From: Haemonchus contortus
Lineage: Eukaryota; Nematoda; Chromadorea; Rhabditida; Trichostrongylidae
NCBI GenBank assembly: GCA_000469685.2
Contig: LS997564.1
Span: 7,528,591-7,592,590 of the forward strand
DNA: 64,000 nt
Direction: 5' to 3'
Below, in pieces: positions 1-13,745 of the stretch. The notes beneath the pieces were generated by a model. The model was given only the letters and a program-made list of their open reading frames with translations, did not search any database and was not told the origin of the DNA. Within the stretch, counting starts at the first letter, position 1, and every line of letters starts with the position of its first letter. The position numbers and the translations under genes are program-made.

Positions 1-253
1 GTGTCGCTGGTTATGGCATTGTATTAACAGGTAGAAATCCGTTGAAGGGTCTAGTTCTTCTCGTCCATTCTCCGATATTCTCGAACATTCCTATGCATGT
101 CCCGGTAGTTTCCCAGAAATTGCTCTTTTTGTTTTCTTTTCTACTGGCTATTCCCTTACCGTTCCTTTATATATTTCCGCTTTCATCTGAACCTAGTTCT
201 TGTCCTGACTCGATGTTTTGTAAACTGCTGCTCTCATAAAAGCATTAAAGCCG
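1..253. other. No supported feature
   Basis: Short open frames only; nothing recognisable. Confidence 0.6.
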
Positions 254-895
254 TTAAAGGCACCGTTAACATGATTTCGGGTAATCCAGATTATAATGAA
301 AAACGAAAGACAAGATCGAAACTAGTGCGACTGAGGTGAAGAAACTGCGTGCATCGAAGTCTTCACAGTGAAAAAGGGCCTCGAAAAAACGTTAAAAAGG
401 GGGCTGGACGTGAATGAAACCAGAAAAATGAAGAAGGTGGGGCGCCCGGACGAGCTAAACAGTGCGTTTCACTGCGCGCGTGTGGGTCCTGGTGCGAAGA
501 ACAGACAATGGTAATCCACAATTCATTCACTTATAAGCATAAATAAACAAAAAAACCTTAGTAACAGGAGTAGGAAATCAAATAAGGGATCGCGGCAGCA
601 AAAAGAAAAACAGAGGAAAGAAGAATGGGAGAAAAACATCGCCTCATCACTCGGCGATTAGCTTTTTGTGCGTGGGTCCTAGAACGAATAATAGCAATCT
701 GTTTTGTCTCGACACTCGTCTGACGTGACACCGATCAAGGGGCGGAGGGCGACCGTGGATATCTCTCCGGCCCCTTATTGTGCCCTATCCAGCCGTTTTC
801 CGACCTCATTCCTGTACGAATGGTACCAGAGGGGGCTTCGAATTCAAACCATGCGCAAATCTCCGAAACCACTTTTTTGTGAACAGTGCCTTTAA
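254..895 (-). mobile_element. TTAA-flanked MITE, copy A
   Basis: The ends TTAAAGGCACCGTT and (reversed) TTAAAGGCACTGTTCAC form terminal inverted repeats, with TTAA at both borders. The internal sequence matches copy B at 17330 in reverse (for instance TCGACACTCGTCTGACGTGA at 715-734 against its complement near 17495) and copy C at 37711. It has no transposase frame. Confidence 0.85.
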
Positions 896-904
896 GAAGG
901 CGAT

Positions 905-1015
905 GCGGTAGCGTAAAGAAGAAAAGCGCAGTGCCTGGATAGCAGAAGTACAGGTTCGAGTCCCGTCCGAGGCCAATTTTTTGTCATAACTCGCCAACCT
1001 TGTGAGCTAATTCTT
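905..1015 (+). mobile_element. tRNA-derived SINE, family 2
   Basis: The copy contains AGTGCCTGGATAGCAGAAGT, an intact box B (GGTTCGAGTCCCGTCCGAG), then ATAACTCGCCAACCTTGTGAG. The same arrangement occurs at 46620-46720, so this is a dispersed repeat and not a tRNA gene. It abuts the right end of the MITE at 895. Confidence 0.65.
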
Positions 1016-1611
1016 GTCGTTTTTAAATGATCATAGAAGAAAACTGGCTGGATTAAGTGATGAGGCAGGTTTAACATTACTATGAGGATTCGTCAGTTTT
1101 GACGTTCCTACCAGGCAGTAATAATTAGTAGCTGTCACTTTGCTCACACATTGTAATCCGAGCAATCACTTCCAGTCCCAAGGTGAAGATTGTTTACTCT
1201 GGCTCCGCGCTTATATTACTTTATATCTTAGTATCATGTAAATATTTCCTACATTATGCTTTTCTGTACTTCGTTGTATCATTACAGCTGGAGTTTCCTA
1301 TGGTAATAAAAGCTTCGCTTATATACAAGCTTCTTTTACCATCGAATGAATTACCTCCGGCAGTGGCTACTGGTGAATAACCATCAGTGCTATTTGATGT
1401 TTCTATGATCTCCTTTTTTGGAATTAATAACAGATTAAGGCTGAAGAGAAGTACTTCAGTGTACGGCCTCTGTTTTAAGCATGAAAGAGGGATTGATTAC
1501 CGTGTCAATAGGGAAGTTTAGGTATTTCGCTGGTCAGCAATTTTTTATTTCTATCAAATTACTGGGTTCCCAAGCAATCATAACTCTGAATTGCAATTAC
1601 CACGAAGTTCC

Positions 1612-1700
1612 AGAGTTAGTCCAGTGGTTAGTAGCATGATATCCACGGCTAAGATGCTGACACCCAGGCCGATTCAGGCCACCCTACCATTTCATCCATA
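1612..1700 (+). mobile_element. Possible SINE head (tRNA-like)
   Basis: GTTAGTCCAGTGGTTAGTAG resembles a tRNA box A, and GCCGATTCAGGCCACC resembles a decayed box B. No cloverleaf forms convincingly and no SINE body follows. This is a weak call. Confidence 0.3.
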
Positions 1701-1950
1701 CGCGATCGTTACCAAATAAACACAGACCACGGTGAAAAAGTACGATTTACGCATTGGCTCATTCAAGATCATAGTTCGACCATCCAAATGTTCGGGCGAT
1801 TTCGAGCAGAACTCGAATGTGTGGCGCAACCAAAAAAATTGGCATCCACTCATGTGTGGCGTTCACATAACATCGATTCGCTTGTCCAAGAGAAAAAACG
1901 TCCGCAAGATTAATCGATTAATTGGTATTTTCTTAAGCGATATTAGTTTT

Positions 1951-1951
1951 A

Positions 1952-2011
<60 letters not shown>
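1951..2011. repeat. (TTA)n microsatellite
   Basis: An uninterrupted TTA/ATT run of about 20 units sits within a generally AT-rich stretch that extends to about 2200. Confidence 0.97.
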
Positions 2012-2012
<1 letters not shown>

Positions 2013-3120
2013 TGATTATTAGATTTTATTTTTGTGATCGGCATTATTTTTACTAAACTTTATTATCATTATTATAATTGCTGCTATTATTTATTATAAT
2101 TACTCGTACCAATACTACAGATTAATTAATTATTTTCTACATTAACGTTTGATTTTCATTTCTTATTTTATTTTTCTTATTTATTTTTACTCCTAAAAAA
2201 CTCAACGTCATCCCTCGTGAGTAATCTCGGCCCTTTTTCAGGTCGTATTGAGCGGTTTGGTTGAACGGCTTTTCTGGTTTAACCCCCTTTTCTATTCAGC
2301 TTTCTGTTTGGTCTTTTTTTCTTTCCCTTTGCAGCTCAAAACGACTTGAGGCTCGCGATCTATCCGAACAAAAGCCTCTTCCGTAGTAGCGTTTCCGATG
2401 TCGTGTCGTGGCTGGTTGCAGAAAAACCCGGAAGGGAAAATGTTGGCTTAAACGAGCATCCTATCACTAATGGCAAGAAGCACGAGCTCATTCATGCTTT
2501 TTGTTGGGGAGAGCGTATACAACTCACTTTAGCCTCATTCTGTCGCCGGACGCTCTGGACCCTCACGAAATCTGGCTGTCACCTATTCACCTGGATGAAA
2601 TCGTTTCGTAGACTGACCTTGTGGCTCTTGTGTGATCCCAAACGGGGCTTCCCACACTCAATTCCCGAGCGAGTCGACCCAAATAGCGCTACGTCCAAGT
2701 AGTCGCAACATGCATGCGTCCGTCCGTCCCCTCAATCGCGTTGTTCGTTGCAGTGACGTGCTGCCGTATTGATCGACGACGAAGAGAAGGCTTTGGCGCT
2801 CCGACAACGAGTTATCCCTGGCTCGTGGCTGACGCTGGTCAAGTCGGAAATTCGTGCCCCGGACACGTGGCCATAGCCGAAGGACCTCCGGGTCCTACTC
2901 AGTGCTTCCGGCACCACTCTGTTTTGCCCGTTTGGAACTTCCTCTCCCTCGGGACTCACACCTACCTGTGTTTGTTTACCTGGTCAGTGTCCGGGGCGTT
3001 GCAGACCACCCTTTTGTGGGTGGTAATTTGTGGTTTTCCAAAATGATTTTCTGTTTTTCTTCTGCGAATTTCCTTCCTAGCCTCGGATCCATCCTGAAAT
3101 TTCTTTAAAAATGTCTGGTT
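2012..3120. other. Unassigned stretch with two GC-richer open frames
   Basis: Plus-strand frames at 2346-2702 (118 codons) and 2714-3046 (110 codons) lie in a GC-richer patch preceded by an acceptor-like TTCCCTTTGCAG ending near 2335. No protein motif is recognisable in either, and codons look unremarkable. It could be a decayed repeat or an isolated exon of an unknown gene; I cannot choose. Confidence 0.3.
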
Positions 3121-6100
3121 TTGGTGTCAATTACATTTCAGAGAATCCCGTATCAACGAGATTTCCGGAGCCGTTTTCCTAGTTGCCTCCCATTAGCTTG
3201 AGCCTTGTTGTGCCTTTTTCCCTTGTGGCACACTTCCTTTCTTTTTATCTTTTTCTTTCTTTTCTTGTTCCTTTTTTACTCTTTCTTATTCCTTTTTCTT
3301 TTCAGTGGTGATTTGGCATTTGCGAAGCCTCACGCGTCACTCGATGAGCTTTCGTTGATTTATTTCTATGGCTTATTTCCGTTTTAAAGTAGGTGCCCTT
3401 AAGGTTCGCCTCCCACCAAAACTAAAAAATCGAATTCCTTTTCTGATTTCATTTTTTGAATTTTGATTGATTTTTTGATTTTTGATTTTTTTGATCCTAC
3501 CACACACTCTCCATGAGTTAGGATAACTTCAGTGATTCCAAAAGTAAACTGCAATCAAAGACCAGGTTTCATTGGGATTCTGCAACGCTGAGATCATTCT
3601 GCAGATTCGTGATCGATTAAGAAGTTCTGTTTCTTAATAATTAAGTAAGTAGTGAATTTTAACTTTTTATTCCAATAAGAAAGGATCTATTTTTTTCTGA
3701 CCCTTGCTTAATTACACGTTCTGGTCAAAGTTTCTGTGGTTGGTTTCAATCAGGGAACCCGAGATGGTGATGAAACCTACCAGTGTGAGAAATCTACAGA
3801 TCCCGGTCATGAAAAATGTCAGTAGTGGCTTTTAATTTGGGTCAGTACGGGGCACTTGTAAAAGTGTACCGAAAATTGGATCATCCAATTGGTGACCACT
3901 ACTAAATGGGAAAATAATTTTTTCGCAATCGGTACTGGTTGGAGTGGAGGGGTGAGAGTAAATGGAGGGTCACACCAATCTACTACCCTCATGTCATCTC
4001 ATAGAGTAGGGTGCATAAGATTGCAATGAATATTATAAAAATGAAGAAGGAAACCTATAATTTCTATAATTTCGTTCCCGATTCCTCGTTTCGATCGTCT
4101 CCTTGAACTCTTTTTATCTTCAAAGGAAATAGTTACACCATACTGGGTACTTTTGAAAATTCACATTTTCGACTTTATAGGCAATACTAATCTCAGCTCG
4201 TACTATTTCTACTACGTTTATGTTGTAAAAATTGTATTTTGTTTTGTTGTTATTTAGAGTGATTCTTACTTTTTAAATCGCGGGTGAAAGGGGGGGGGGG
4301 GCAAGTTTTGGTTCTTCTCTCATCCATCATGCTGAAAGAAAAGTCCTGCATGACGACAATTCGCGTCATCCCAACCTGAGGTTTTCAATGGCTGCCGAAA
4401 GCCCACCGATGCATAAACTTTCACGTCATCTGGTCTATATAATTACGATAATTTATTCGTTTATACGCAGCGTTCATCAACGTTGTAGCCCTCATTGGAC
4501 CGTTTGCCTGTAATTGGTGTTCGAATCACACCTGGCCCTAGGACCAACATTAAAGACCAATTCAATCGTCTCCAGGTGGAGCAACATATAGAGGGACCTA
4601 GAACGGGGGAGGTCTAATTCTAGGGGCTAAAAGCTTTATTTTAAAGATTCCATGTCCTTTTAGACAGTGTTCTAACTTAAGGATCCACCATTTTCACAGT
4701 ACCATTTTTTTTCAAAATTTGCTGATCAACCTAATTACTCGAGCCTCCAACAAGAGCTTTTTTAGGAATAAAAGCTAGAATTTGGTGAAAAGAAAGTTGA
4801 AAAAAAAGTTTAAAACGAAACCATTCTATGAGAAATTTTTTATTATTTTTTTTCTGTAAATTATAATTTTTTGATCCTATCCGAGGCAAATGGTTTCCCT
4901 AACCATCATGTCTGACACTGCTTTGCACTGTGGTATCCCTTCATTCTTATTCAGTCCTGAAGGGACGGTCAAATCTTTGAAATTTCGCTAAATTATGATT
5001 TATTGAATTCTTCTATTGCTAGCAATACCGGATGACCTTCTCAACCATTCTTATTCGTTTCTAATCGCCAAATCAGGAAATTGTCCTTCTTGTCTATATG
5101 TATTTTCACATGCAGAAATTTCATAGCCAAATAAATAAACAGTTAAATATATATATATAATATGAATTTAAATACTATATTTACATGTAAATAAAAGCAA
5201 ACAAACTCAATCAAATGCCATCATGCCGTTTTTTTATAACATCGCCTTAAAAACGCACGGGACAAAAAAAGATAATCGAAATTTCAAAAAAAGGCAAGTG
5301 TTCATTGATAGCTTGAGCATTCCGAGGCTTCCGGTCCCCCTTATCTCCTAGATACCTGGAGATTCTGTTTATTTGAAGAGTCGGTTGATTCATCGACTTT
5401 TGATGAGTGGAACAGATAGAGGGCCTCGCTTTCGAGCCACGTGTAACATGATGGATGCCGCCCGTTTTTTTTCTTCGGTTTCGGCAATTTTCTCTGTCAG
5501 TTCGGGCCGTGTCTGCCCGAATCGTTGCCATTTGTAAGTTCAAACTGAAGTGTAACTCTGATCCAGTGGTATTACAATCGTGTAATGCTGACTCTACAGG
5601 CCAGCCTTCTCGCCGATCTTTTTCCTTCCAGCTTTTTCAGATTTCTTTTTCAAAATTGCGAGGTAGTTTTTCTTCTTTGTTTTCCTTTCGATAAGGTTTT
5701 CACGTTATGTTTCTTCGTTTTTTATGAATTTATGAAACCTTTAATGGATTTTCGATGTTTTTATGATTTTTTTGTCTTACTGGCTACATCTGCTCGAAAT
5801 ACCTGAACATCCATCTCCTCAATTTTGTTTTTTTTTCTGAATTACTGCTCGGATTTTTTTCTAATTTTGATTTTGTGTTCTTTTTAAATCTGAATTCTCT
5901 GTGTTCTGACAATGAGACCTATTATTTTATTTATTTATGGCTTTACAGTTAGACACTCTTCCTTTCTTGAGCCGTAGTATAACTCAACGGCAACCTGATA
6001 TGTACGAAAGGGCAGACCAGCTTTCCCACTCAGAACTGCTATAGTGCAAGATTACGTAAGGACGTGACAGAAATGAAATTTAGTAAAGGCGCTGAAGGGA

Positions 6101-7477
6101 TGCAATTGCAGTGCAGCACAAATCAGAAGTTGCTGCTTAAAGGATGCGTCAAACTTTCCCAAAAGGCAGCGGGTACGAAAGCATGGGGGTGGGTGAAAAT
6201 TTTAGGTAGGGATTTTGAATGGTTTGCCAGTGAATCAAAAATAATATGAATATTGACATTCCGACATCGAAAGGTGGGAATCATACATGTAATGCCCAAG
6301 TTGGCCCCTTTCGGGATCCCTTGGATCTTTTGGCGGAGAACTTATTGTTAGTAGTAAATCAGTCGATAGCTAAGAGTGCAAGCACCGATTCAACTCGTTC
6401 CTACAGTTGGTTTTGGGAATGTGTGGACTTATAGGGGTGAACAAAACTATTACCCTCTAATATCACGTCTAAATTATAACTTATGCTTCTTCGTGTTCAT
6501 TAGCTCCACTCAAGGTTATGAATTCTCGGTCTCGTAATTCTGGTCTTAGCATGAAATATTAGAAAGCACAACCGAAATGTGCCCCAGAAAGCTAAGCAAC
6601 ACGAGGAAGTTCCTTTTTGATTTTCCGGATGGAGGTTTTTTGATTTTTTCCACTGCTCAGTTTCCAACTTGTAATCGTTTACCTTCAAGCTGCCATTTCG
6701 ATTTTATCAAACTCTTCATGTAAACTAGCTTTCTAATTGTCTTTTCCTTTTTCAATGTTCTTGATCGAATTCTTGTTCTTTCTATGAATCAACCAGTTGG
6801 TTAACCACATCTCTTTTATAGACTGTCATTTAGTTAGTTTCCGTATTACTTAGTCAATTTACTGCATCTGTACCAGCGCACGTTCTATTGCCGAAACACC
6901 ACACAACATCTCCCTCTTCTCTGGCTTTGTGGATCTGTATATGCTCTTTATGTAGGACGTTTGACGAGGAAGATGAAGGTGCCTTTAAAGTTCTTGAGTG
7001 CCGATAGTCTGAATGGATACTAGTCAGCCCAGCGGTCAAGAAACTAGAAAGAGGGAATGGTGCCTCAAGTTGTATCTGCTTGGAATAGTGAAAATCACCT
7101 CACTCACCAAACTACCCGACCTAGCGTTAACCATATAGCTTTGAAGAAATTATCAAAGCTACCCCTTTTGGGATGGTTAGAAAGGCTTTTGAGAAGCGCT
7201 TTGAGACCAGTTGGCTCTTCTACATCTCCTAACTATGAGACCGACTTTCTCAGTGAAAATGTCTGAATGATGATGCCATAGGGGTTTATGAAAGGGATAT
7301 AAAAATAGAAGGATTTGTAATAATTCTGAAACATATATTGATGACTGTAATTCATGAAGGCGGATGTATCGTTATGGTGAAGGTCCCCATTACCAACCGA
7401 ACCGACCCAGTCCTTGCATCGAAATTTACCAAAGTCGGCATAACTAAGAGTTTTGCTGCATGCGTTTAGAATCGCAG
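3121..7477. other. No gene recognised
   Basis: AT-rich sequence with T-runs, the poly-G tract at 4290 and short chance frames. No conserved protein segment on either strand. Confidence 0.55.
4290..4301 (+). repeat. Poly-G tract (12)
   Basis: Twelve consecutive G. This is one of four homopolymeric G/C tracts in the window. Confidence 0.95.
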
Positions 7478-7715
7478 GATAGTTGGCACATTATCACACA
7501 TGCATGGTCCTGTTCCGAATGTCGGGCCAAGACTCGCCTAGCCCAACCAAGCCTCCCATCCCTCCCTGGTCGTTTGATTGGTACCAGATTGTTTGAGAGG
7601 ATGAAAGCATTGACTTTCACATAGCTTGCCATCACAAGTAAATTTATTGGCGGAATTCGAATTCAACCGCCATTACGAATCTAAATGGAAGTCGAGTGCA
7701 TGACGCAGACTGAAA
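7478..7715 (+). mobile_element. tRNA-derived SINE, family 1 (degenerate head)
   Basis: The body CAACCAAGCCTCCCATCCC, GTTTGATTGGTACCAGATTG and the tail AAATGGAAGTCGAGTGCATG match the 41288 copy. The box-B region (GCATGGTCCTGTTCCGAATG) is recognisable but mutated, and box A is not clear. Confidence 0.65.
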
Positions 7716-9784
7716 ATGGGATTGATAAACGTCTAATTTCGCCCTTACTTTCTCGAAGAATATTTCAAAATATGAAACAATTACTGTTGGAAAAATTACA
7801 AATGTGCATACTTCTTTTCGCTTTTCTCATTTTTACTCCGCCCATTTTTCTCATCATCTCTCCTTCAATTCCCACGGACGGAATGCATCAGTGTTCATGT
7901 ATACAGTATGCAATATGCTTCATTAATCTGGTTGATTGATGGTTGGGACGCGAGAACGTCCTCATTTCGATGACTGATTGCATAGCACAAAATATGACCA
8001 ATAACTCTTTGAATTTTGACATTTACTGCTTTGTCAAATGCAATTTCACTCAATGACATCATCCTTTTCTGAAGAGCAGTTCAATTTTTCTGAAACTCGT
8101 TCAATCTTTCAACGGATATAGAAACCATTTTCTATGATTCTGCTATCTTTTTATGATTCATGGTGTAATACTCTGAAAGGGGGAAGGCTGTTTTCGGGAT
8201 CAGTCCATTTTTCCCAGTTATAGCATGAGTGGAAAGTTTTTGATCAAGTTCTCGTTAAGGCAACCTTTCCTCCTCCTCTTCCTCCCATAAGACTTTGTTC
8301 AGTCTGGACAGTTCCGTCTAATGGCCTTGGGGGCCACGTACAGATAGTTCTGAATTGTAGTGATTCTGCAAGCGGACCCGAATTTTCAGGGAGAGGCAAA
8401 ATTTAACATTCCAAAATTGTGTTCAGGATCCGTTCCTTTGGGGTTGCTCTCTAGAAGGAGGGTCTCTTCATCTTGCCCCTTTCCATGTTTTCTACAAAAG
8501 ATTTTTAATAGAGTTATTTTTCCGTCTCTTTGAATGAGAAGACATTGACCCTCCACAAGACGATCGGATTCATTTTATCGGTTTTATACAAAAGTGGATT
8601 TTTATGTATATTTTGTAAACCTTACGGGAAGTAAATACCATTTCATAATCCTCGAAAAGCGATTTATCACTTACATTTTTACGACCGATGGCTTTTAAGT
8701 CAGGCTACTCGATCAATCCGGTCCGTTACGTCATCGCCTTCTGTCCAGGGGAATGACAATAAGCTCAGACTAGGAGCTAATGGATCATCAACGCCTTTCT
8801 GAGTCAATTAACGGAAGTGCATTAATTATCGTCGTCGACACTGAACCGGTAATTATGCATGGGGAGAGCAGGCGGATTTTCACATTGGCTTTGTGACGAT
8901 CATGCATGAATGAATTGGTCCTCCTTGGGTCGAGTCCCTCCTAGTCCTACCCTTTCCTCATTTTTTTATCGCTTTCTTTCGTTTTGACAAAGTTTTTGAA
9001 GCTCCTTTCCATTTGTTCATTCATTTAACATAGCATTAATTTGCCTTTCGTTTACCTTGCGATGGCGATGGATGGTAGAATACATAAATACGTAGATAAA
9101 CACACAAAGAAATATGCGATTAAGTAGAATCACATGAAAAGAAGTAACAAATAAATAAAAAAACGAATAATTGCATAGCTCGTGTCACGTTACCTGAAAC
9201 TATTTCAATCATTTAATCAGTTAAAGGTACATCCTCCTCTGTTCAACATTGATTTCATTGCCATTTTTTGTGAAATATATATATTTTTAAAAGTTTTGGT
9301 CTATCTACGATCAGTACCGAGCTGATTTTCTACGAGGCTTCTATTTCTGCGATACATATCGGTCTTCACAAGGATGTATAACTATTTTCTACTCGATTAC
9401 TGATTTGTACGAAAATCAAAAAGCGGCTAGAAATAAAGCGTGTCACTTTGACTGTAATTTGACACTATCCTTCTTGGGCCAGAGAGTACTGTAAAGCCCC
9501 ACAGCGGGTTTTTATGGTAAACGGCAAATGTGTGACGTGAATTTTCCTATATCATCATATTCGTGCCATAAAGGGACATCTTTAACTGATAGACTAGATC
9601 GTGAATCTTTGTAAACTCTTGTTTGATCCTCTTACGAGTTGAAATATTCCCAATTGACAAAGGGAGTAATGTACGTGGCTTACGCGGGAGTTTATTGATT
9701 TCTCCGCCACATCCTCTATTTTTCATTTGATCGCCATAAGAGAAAAAATAGTTTCAGAGCAACGGCGGTCGCCTGTCACCTTTG
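7716..9784. other. No gene recognised
   Basis: Intergenic-looking AT-rich DNA; no conserved motif seen. Confidence 0.55.
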
Positions 9785-10215
9785 TCTCGTTTATCAATGT
9801 TTTGTTGGAGCTGGTACTAGAACGTCTTTATTTGTCCCTGTTGCGAGCCACTGTAATCCAGTAAGACTCTCCACATTGGAATGACACTTAGCGAACGACA
9901 CAATGACATTCCTTTCGTTCAGAGCTTTTGAAAGAGGTCTTACCATCAGGCAGGCATCCTGGTGTTGGTTTGACGTCCCAAGGGATCCAGCCAGTAATCG
10001 TCGTGGTCAACGGTCATCGCTATATCGCATGACATGTGCCGCCAAGCTCATCTTCGATTCCCTGGCATAAGCGACAGCGTCCCCTGAGTATCGGTGTTTG
10101 CTGCAGTGATTCTGGCCCCTAATGAACCCCGATTTCGTCGCTCCTCCACTTATCCTCGGTCCGGCTTCTGAACTTTTATGAATTCCTAGAATTTCGTGGT
10201 TCGAAGGCACTTAAT
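9785..10215 (-). mobile_element. RTE-type LINE, 3' fragment 1 (decayed)
   Basis: The minus strand encodes RYSGDAVAYARESKMSLAAH followed by VMRYSDDR, the RTE C-terminal motif (usual form AKxSKIRWAGHVMRxxDxRWTRAV). Further downstream it has a degraded LATGTNKDV segment (usual LARDRDEW). Stops and frameshifts separate the pieces. Only the C-terminal region is present, as expected for 5'-truncated LINE insertions. Confidence 0.75.
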
Positions 10216-11499
10216 TATGGAAGGATTCACCGAAACTGTGTTGACCTCGGTTTCAAGTCCGGCAACCTTTATATAGGCCCTGTAGGAGATGGCTTCTTTC
10301 GTGGTGCTGGGAATAGGCTGTCGTTAGCTTCTCTTTGTGCCTTTTGAATGAGGAGTTTGTGTCGATAGTTCAGTGGTATCCGTTTATTGGGCGAAGCGAG
10401 TTCTACAACACCTCCGAGCACTTATATACGTACATAGACATTGCAGATGTTACAGCTGTGCACACAGGTGGTTAACTAAGAAGGCACATGAAGCAAGATA
10501 AGAACTATAGGAATGTCAACGAGTGAGAGTATAATGATACAATAATCGGATGATAAGACAGGGGGGACGGAGAAGTCGTGGTTGACCACGACAGAGTTGT
10601 GGTCACTCAATTCTGCTCGATACTTCGTCCGCTCCCTCAGTTGACCACCTCAACGTCTAAGAGCCTTTTCTCCGTACATACAAGGATAATCTCAAAATAA
10701 TTTTTCTCTATATTCCCAGATATACAAACGACATTTTAATTATTGTAGAACTCACATATTTTAAAACGAGCCTGAAAGTTGACTCTGAAAACTGCCTCGT
10801 TTTCCTACACGATCGTCCTTGCCAAGGGAGTTCGCCCTTCATCGAGCTTTGATTCTCATGGTTCCCTTTAATATTGAAGCAGAGCTCCCAAAAATGACAA
10901 TTACCCTTCCCACGTGGGAACTAGGCAGAAAAAACGCCTGGAACACCAGAAGCACAAGTAGAAGAGTCGTTATGGTAATGGAACCGTGTGGTGAGACCGG
11001 AAAGGATGTTGTTGGTCGACTTTCAGCCTGTTGGAACTGCAGTAATTGCTGACAGGTAATATGGAACCCTCAAAATACTGAGCAAGACTAATGAGAACCG
11101 GAGAAGAGGGAAACGTCGAACAAAGGGAGTAACGAGTCGTTTTGAAGGGTATGGGCTGTTGCGACATGGGTGTTCCATAGCTGGCCCCAGCGTCAACAAA
11201 TTATATCGGTCGGACTGGCGACTTCGTAGTTGAGTAAGGTGGCCTCCGAACTTCTGTTCAATTTTGCTTTTATAGTAAATGTTTATATTAATTATGTTTA
11301 TATTTATATTTCTGTATCTGGATCTCCCAGTTCCAGAGGATCTCCTAATATGTTCAAACTCAGTTGGTAATTATTCCGCTGAGGGGCCCGAAGACGATAA
11401 TCTGATCGAATTTTCAGATTTTCGTTCTTTCTCCTTCTAGCATTGAGGGTCTTAGATCATGCATGCATGCAAGACTCCATCGACCCTTTTTATAACGTG
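10216..11499. other. No gene recognised
   Basis: Short frames on both strands (such as 10819-11052 plus and 10970-11167 minus) overlap each other and show no motif. Confidence 0.55.
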
Positions 11500-11670
11500 A
11501 ATGTGGTGTAGTGGCAACTAGCGCCCTACCTCACACGCATGGTCACGGGTTCGAATCGCGGATGGATATGTGCTTAGGCCAAACAAAGCCTCCAGCCCTC
11601 CAATCAGTTGATTGATATCAGGCTTGTCTTGCAGGATAAACCCTGACTCTTAAGGAAAACTGAATAGCTG
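11500..11670 (+). mobile_element. tRNA-derived SINE, family 1
   Basis: GAATGTGGTGTAGTGGCAAC (box A) and ATGGTCACGGGTTCGAATCG (box B) are followed by AAGCCTCCAGCCCTCC and TTGATTGATATCAGG, the same body as the copy at 41288. The tail beyond about 11670 is lost or diverged. Confidence 0.75.
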
Positions 11671-13525
11671 AAGGGCTTCTCTCTTTTTTATAAAGAGTAG
11701 CAGAAATAGTCAGAAGGCTTCTTTGGCGAGTTGTTGTCCTCTGCAGAAAGCAGAAACTAACCAAGTTCCCAATCTTCAACTCCTGAGTCATGAGTATGTG
11801 TTAGATCTAGGCAAAAGATGTCGGTATATTACTTTTGACCCCTTAGATGAAATCTTTCCAAGCCTTCTAAGGGGTCGAGCGGCATGGAGCTTTCATCTGT
11901 TGTAATTAAATTCTCAATAGAGATCGAGCGTTAAGTCCTTTGGCATTCACCGATTACTTTACTACTTTGTGTGTCGTCTTTGAGCTCATGCTATCAGACT
12001 GTCGAACAGATTGAGTTGAACATTGGGCCCTTCTGTGAGAATGTTGGCCTTCTATCTTTCATCGTTAGATCTCTGAAAATCTTACCGTGTAGCAGCGTTA
12101 ACAAACGCTTTCAATCTTCTGTATCTAGTTAGAACTCTGTTTGTTGATTTATTTATTACTTTTTATCGTTTATTACTTGTGGCGTTGCAAGAGACTGAAT
12201 AGTCGAAGTTCAGCTGATTTCCTCATGAGGGCTTGAATAGTATGCTCATTATACTATACAGTTTCCAAGCAGATTTTTTATCCCACCAATATCGATGTAT
12301 TGATTCAAATCTGGCTACGAGGGCACTGCTTAGCGCTGTGATTCCTATCTGACCGTTCTTATTAGATTCCAAAGCAGGTTCTGTCGCTAATCGACCACTT
12401 TCCGTTTCGGCCTGCCCAAATTCGAAGATGCCCCGAGATAGATAAGAGAATGCATGCATGTGTATGTATGTACGTGTGTATTAGACTTGTGTTTATTTGT
12501 TTATTTACTTATTTATTCGTTGATTTAACTATTTCTGTGTATGTAAAAGTGTTTTTATTAACTGTAAAGTACGCAGCAATATTTATTCAGTAGGTAAGTA
12601 GAGGTTCTGATGGTGCTGGTGTTGTCATGAAGTAACACCCTAACACTTTCACTCACAGATCTCAGCTGTCTGGCCTCGGAATGATTGAGTTGGTTTACTA
12701 TTGATTAATAATATATTAATATTGATTAATTGATTTTATAACATGCTCATGTTTACTTTGTATTGCATATATTATTATTCTTGAATATTAAATTATTTGC
12801 ATTTTTATTTGCTATTAAACCAATATATGTTGTTCATAATTTATGTATTTATTTTGTAGATGTTGTCGTATATTTTTATTTACGTTCTCCATGTTCACCT
12901 AATAATTTACTTAATAATTTGTTCCATGTTTTCGACAACAGAAACTCTCTGCCTATGGGGATTTTGTTCGGCTTGCAGTAACATTGTGAAAGCGATGACT
13001 GAGTGGTCCGCTCTGATGTCAAGCTCCCTCATTCATTCTGAGGATTCATCCCGAGAACATGCGTTTTCTGGACCGAACCCCCTTTGCTTTTAGCCTCGAG
13101 CGCTGTAACTTGTCTTCTGCATTCACAATCCGGGGCTTATATCGAATGTGGTTAAAGTCCTCTTATAGGACTTTCACTGTCTCCCAATGAACTCTGATTG
13201 AAATGGTTTGAGTGTCCTCACGTACCTACTTGTCACTGAGGTCTCTGGTCGTTTATCTTTCCTAATAAATCCGCCTTCATAGTAATTAACTAGTCTTACT
13301 TATCGCACCTGTTCATTGTTCGTTCGATTGGGCTATCGTGGATTAGTACTGTCGGGCGATACAGGTGCGCACTCTATACGATCCTATCCAATTCTATTTC
13401 AGTCATCTCGTCATGGTAATAACTATTCGGGATCGATTTCCTTATATATTGAGGACCGGCCCTTGTCCACCTAGCTTTCGCTCTCGTTTTTCCTCCTCTT
13501 CTCCTTTCATTTCTTTGATTCACAC
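11671..13525. other. No gene recognised
   Basis: AT-rich DNA, especially 12480-12900, with TTTA/TTAA-rich sequence. No supported coding exon. Confidence 0.55.
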
Positions 13526-13554
13526 ATTCATTCATTCTTTCTTTCTTTCTTTCT

Positions 13555-13591
<37 letters not shown>

Positions 13592-13657
13592 TTCCTTTCC
13601 TCGATTCATTCATCCACTTATTCAATCAGTCAATCATTCGTTTATTCATTCATTCAT

Positions 13658-13697
<40 letters not shown>

Positions 13698-13701
13698 TCA
13701 T

Positions 13702-13745
<44 letters not shown>

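Noticed and set aside
905..1015. tRNA gene
   Set aside because: Good box B only; the recurring flank at 46620-46720 marks it as a dispersed repeat.
1732..2022. 96-codon frame ending in poly-leucine
   Set aside because: The leucine run is the TTA microsatellite; the remainder has no motif.
11500..11600. tRNA gene
   Set aside because: Boxes A and B are present, but no acceptor stem pairs and the same block recurs with a common body elsewhere, so it is a SINE head.
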